Shown here piece by piece: positions 30,667-33,905 of a stretch of 33,905 nt of DNA. Position 1 is the stretch's first letter; each line of letters begins with the position of its first letter. Position numbers and translations under genes: made by a program. A model generated the notes under the pieces. The model saw nothing but the letters and a program-made list of their open reading frames with translations, was not told where the DNA came from and searched no databases. The stretch spans positions 1-33,905 of the forward strand of contig JALUAM010000064.1 of the NCBI GenBank assembly GCA_027051095.1, given 5' to 3'. The stretch is from Acidilobaceae archaeon (GTDB taxonomy: Archaea > Thermoproteota > Thermoprotei_A > Sulfolobales > Acidilobaceae).

Positions 30667-31714
30667 ATATGTTGTCCTTGTCCCTCACTATCCTGAGCCT
30701 GACCTCCATGCCGGGGGCTAGGTCCTCGCCTGCGGGTCCGGGGAACACTGCTATAACCCTCCTCCACCCCCTGTCGACCGCCAGCCACTCGCCCCTATGC
30801 CAGCCCGGCGAGGCCACCACAGCCCTCACAACGTCGCCCTCGGAGAAGGGCTTCTCGATGCTAGGCCGCTCCTCGAATCCTATCTCCCGCGGCTCAACTA
30901 TGAGCCTGTACCCCGTCTCCCTCTCGAGCCTCCTAAGCCAAGAGTAGAACCTCTGCCAGCTCCAGGGGCCTCCCTTCAGCCTAGGCTTCCTCCCGTACTT
31001 GTGGACCTCGAACTTCTGTATTAGGACCCCAGTCGGCCACCCAGACTTCCTCCCGGCCCCGACCCTCCTAGCCCACTCTATGAGGGCGCGCATCTCGCCC
31101 TCGTTGTAGCCCGGGACGACGACAGGCGTCAAGACAACGTCTATACTGGTCTCCTTGATAATCCACTCCGCGATCCTTAGCACCCTCTCTACGTCATACC
31201 ACTCCACCCCGACGAGCCTCCTAGCGAGGCTGGGGCTGACAGCGTCGACGCTCAGGTTTATCCTGTCGAGCCCCGCGGCCTCGAGCCTCCTAGCCAGGCT
31301 CTTGGAAAGGCTGCCCCCGTGTGTCTCTATGGCGACGCGCTCCACGCCGGCCACGTCGGACTTAAGCTTCTCAACTATATCCACTATGCGGGGGTGGGTC
31401 AGAGGCTCTCCCACACCGTCTATCAGCGCCTCCAGGCCGCCCCCCTTGACCGAGGCAACCCTCCCCACCCACTCGACGAGCAGGTCCACGTCTACTATGA
31501 ACTCGGCCCTGCGCGTCCTGCTGGAGGGGCCCGCGTCCACGCTGCAGAATATGCAGTCGTGGAAGCAGAGGGTGGAGGGTCTCACCTGGAGCACGTTAGT
31601 GCCCCTGTCCAGCACGCCGAACGCTATATGACCGACGAGCGGGAGACCCCTCACTTTGAGCACAAGCCTGCCGTGAAACCTACCGGCCTCCTCCACTCCG
31701 AGCAGTCCCTTCAA
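30647..31714 (-). CDS. Radical SAM protein with C-terminal TRAM/OB-like segment
   Basis: RPSTLCFHDCIFCSVDAGP (Cx3Cx2C), GVGEPLTHPRIVDIVEKLK, SVDAVSPSLARRLVG; C-terminal EGDVVRAVVASPGWHRGEWLAV...GMEVRLRIVRDKDNIFIGEL. Confidence 0.85.
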   Translation of the reverse strand: MKGLLGVEEAGRFHGRLVLKVRGLPLVGHIAFGVLDRGTNVLQVRPSTLCFHDCIFCSVDAGPSSRTRRAEFIVDVDLLVEWVGRVASVKGGGLEALIDGVGEPLTHPRIVDIVEKLKSDVAGVERVAIETHGGSLSKSLARRLEAAGLDRINLSVDAVSPSLARRLVGVEWYDVERVLRIAEWIIKETSIDVVLTPVVVPGYNEGEMRALIEWARRVGAGRKSGWPTGVLIQKFEVHKYGRKPRLKGGPWSWQRFYSWLRRLERETGYRLIVEPREIGFEERPSIEKPFSEGDVVRAVVASPGWHRGEWLAVDRGWRRVIAVFPGPAGEDLAPGMEVRLRIVRDKDNIFIGELR

Positions 31715-31930
31715 GGCGCCGCTTTGACCCTCGCAGGCCCCCGTCCTACGGGATAATACCCTATGAGGGCCGGGGGCGATATAGCTGGCTTACTGTGCGG
31801 CCGCAAGTTCTCGAGAGCGTTCAGCCTGTTCGACTATAGACGGCTCCAGTCTCGTCTGCAGGCTAACAGTTTATAAGCTTCCGGGCGGGCTAGCGGGTAG
31901 TATGACGCAGGTGGTCTGCGCTTGCGCCCT

Positions 31931-32989
31931 ATGCGGGGCGGCGCCGGGATCCACGGGTGGGGCGCCTACGTGCCCATATACAGGATCAAGGCCTCAGAGA
32001 TCGCCAGAGCCTGGGGGTGGCCCGACCACCAGTGGAAGGCCCTGGGCATTATTGAGAAGGCTGTCGCGGCCCCCGACGAGGACTCCACCACTATGGGTGT
32101 AGAGGCCTCCCTCAATGCCGTAGAGAGGGCGGGCGTCGACCCCTCGAGGATCTCGGCCGTGTTCTTCGGGAGCGAGTCTAAGCCCTACGCAGTCAAGCCG
32201 AGCGCTACGATCATAGCCGAGGCTGTCGGAGCTACCCCGGCCACTATGGCGAGCGACATCGAGTTCGCGTGTAGGGCGGCTAGCGAGGGCCTAAGGAGCT
32301 CGATGGGACTCGTCTCCTCGGGCTCCGTGGAGTACGCACTAGTCGTGGGCAGCGACACCGCCCAGGCGAGCCCGGGCGACGTGCTCGAGTTCACCGCCGC
32401 CAGCGGCGCTGTGGCATTCGTGGTGGGCCCGGCGCATGGGGCCGCCGCCTTGATAGAGGCCGTGTACACCTACGTCACGGACACGCCCGACTTCTGGAGG
32501 CGGGCCGAGAAGCCTTACCCGAGCCACGGTGAGGGCTTCACGGGGGAGCCTGCCTACTTCCACCACATAGAGTCGGCGGTGAAGGGCCTCTTCGAGTCCG
32601 AGGGCTACAGGCCCAGCGACTTCGACTACGCCATATTCCACCAGCCCAACGGCAAGTTCCCCCTCAAGGTCGCCTCCAGGCTGGGGTTCAAGCCTGAGCA
32701 GGTGAAGCCGGGGCTCCTGACGCCTGTGATAGGCAATACCTACAACGCCAGCGCCCTCATAGGCCTGGCGAGGGTCCTAGACGAGGCTAAGCCCGGGTCC
32801 AGGATACTAGTGGCTCCCTTCGGGAGTGGCTCGGGCAGCGACGCCTACAGCATAGTAGTGACCGACGCGGTCGAGGAGAGGAGGGGCAGGGCCCCGGGCG
32901 TTGACTACTACGTCTCGAGGAAGGTCTACATAGACTATGGGACTTACGTGAAGTTCAGGGGCAAGGTGAGGGTTAGAGCTGGTATTTGA
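31931..32989 (+). CDS. Hydroxymethylglutaryl-CoA synthase, archaeal type
   Basis: GIHGWGAYVPIYRIKASEIARAWG, catalytic Cys in ASDIEFACRAASEGLRSSMG, FHQPNGKFPLKVASRLGF, VIGNTYNASALIGLARVLD. Start ATG 31931 or TTG 31922. Confidence 0.95.
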   Translation: MRGGAGIHGWGAYVPIYRIKASEIARAWGWPDHQWKALGIIEKAVAAPDEDSTTMGVEASLNAVERAGVDPSRISAVFFGSESKPYAVKPSATIIAEAVGATPATMASDIEFACRAASEGLRSSMGLVSSGSVEYALVVGSDTAQASPGDVLEFTAASGAVAFVVGPAHGAAALIEAVYTYVTDTPDFWRRAEKPYPSHGEGFTGEPAYFHHIESAVKGLFESEGYRPSDFDYAIFHQPNGKFPLKVASRLGFKPEQVKPGLLTPVIGNTYNASALIGLARVLDEAKPGSRILVAPFGSGSGSDAYSIVVTDAVEERRGRAPGVDYYVSRKVYIDYGTYVKFRGKVRVRAGI

Positions 32990-33001
32990 GGGTGCGCTGC
33001 T

Positions 33002-33905
33002 GTGGGTGGCGTGGGCGTCTCCGCGGCGGGCATGGTCAGGGTCGACAGGCACTATGATAAGAGCGTTTTCGACCTGGCAGTGGACGCCGTAGACGACGCT
33101 CTAAGGGACTCGGGGAGGCGCGGCATAGACTACCTGGTCGTGTCCACCACCGTGTCGAGGCTGCTGACCCCCCAGCTAGACATAGCCTCCTACATGGCCT
33201 CCCAGCTGGGGCTGAGGTCCTCCAGGGCGCTCAGCGTGGAGGCCGGCGAGGCTAGCGGCCTGGCCGCTATCCAGGTGGCCGCCGGCCTGGCGGCGACGGG
33301 CAACAGGGTCCTAGTAGTGGGAGTTGACAAGCTCACGGACGCACCGTCCCACGCCGTGTACAGGGCTTTAAAGCACGTCTACTACAGGTACTCCGACGGC
33401 TTCTATGCCATCGGTCATGCTGCCGTGGCCGGCATACTCGCCAGGATGTACATGGACAGGTACGGCGTCGGCAGGGAGGTCATGGCGGCCTGGCCTGTAA
33501 TGATGCACTCGCACGCGAAGAGGAACCCCTATGCGATGCTGAGGTTCGCTGTGAAGCCCGAGAGCGTGGTCAGCGCTATGCCCGTGGCCGAGCCCCTAAC
33601 ACTCCTGGACACCTTCCCCCTGGGCGACGGGGCGGCGGCCGTGCTGCTAGAGAGGGGCGGGGGCCTCGCTAGGCTGGAAGCAGTCGACTCCGCGGTAGGC
33701 CCCCTGAGCATAGCTGTCGCAGAGGATCCCTTGAGGCTAGACGCTGTCAGGGAGGCGTGGATGAGGGCTTCACGCGGCGCCTCCGTAGACGTCGTCGAAG
33801 TCCACGACTCCTACACTATCATGGGGCTGCTGATACTGGAGGAGATAGGGCTCGCTGAGAGGGGGAGGGCTGCCGAGAAGGTGGCAGAGGGCTGGTTCAC
33901 CGAGG
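33002..33905 (+). CDS. Thiolase-like protein (acetyl-CoA acetyltransferase family), C-terminus runs off the window
   Basis: Manual translation from GTG 33002: VGGVGVSAAGMVRVDRHYDKSVFDLAVDAVDDAL...NRVLVVGVDKLTDA...NPYAMLRFAVKPESVVSAMPVAEPLTLLDTFPLGDGAAAVLLER...VEVHDSYTIMGLLILEEIGL. Located directly after HMG-CoA synthase. Confidence 0.85.
   Translation, partial: MGGVGVSAAGMVRVDRHYDKSVFDLAVDAVDDALRDSGRRGIDYLVVSTTVSRLLTPQLDIASYMASQLGLRSSRALSVEAGEASGLAAIQVAAGLAATGNRVLVVGVDKLTDAPSHAVYRALKHVYYRYSDGFYAIGHAAVAGILARMYMDRYGVGREVMAAWPVMMHSHAKRNPYAMLRFAVKPESVVSAMPVAEPLTLLDTFPLGDGAAAVLLERGGGLARLEAVDSAVGPLSIAVAEDPLRLDAVREAWMRASRGASVDVVEVHDSYTIMGLLILEEIGLAERGRAAEKVAEGWFTE

Noticed and set aside
31902-32102. 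66-aa ORF starting at an ATG well placed after the TTTATAAG box
   Set aside because: Out of frame with and overlapping HMG-CoA synthase; no family features, so a separate gene is not supported.

Overview
This GC-rich window comes from a hyperthermophilic crenarchaeote (Desulfurococcales-like, inferred from gene content). The housekeeping backbone, all on the minus strand, is rpoH-rpoB-rpoA1-rpoA2-rpl30e-nusA-rps12 (28317 down to 19178) and rps7-tuf(EF-1A)-rps10 (7913 down to 5476). Flanking genes are a threonyl-tRNA synthetase editing-domain protein, pdxS/pdxT, tbp, a radical SAM protein, HMG-CoA synthase and a thiolase-like protein, plus tRNA-Ser(GGA) and an intron-containing tRNA-Lys(TTT). 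The most interesting segment is a compact ~10.7 kb cassette (8504-19157) that separates rps12 from rps7. It encodes a DUF499-type AAA+ ATPase, a DUF1156-type DNA methylase, a Cas4/RecB-like PD-(D/E)xK nuclease, an overlapping SF1 (Dna2/UPF1-like) helicase, and a second DNA methylase with a TSPPF motif. I propose it as a BREX/Pgl-like or R-M-like defence system with a split nuclease-helicase and no PglZ, PLD or DUF1998 partner visible. A second defence-related element is an orphan CARF-HEPN Csx1-family protein (2512-4203) with no CRISPR array or cas genes in the window. Other points of interest are a tRNA-Lys intron at a likely non-canonical 45/46 position, a thiolase-like protein with Glu at the expected nucleophilic Cys position, and a small GGDEF/GTP-cyclohydrolase-III-like palm-fold candidate next to tbp. 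All family calls come from reading motifs by eye; no database search was run.
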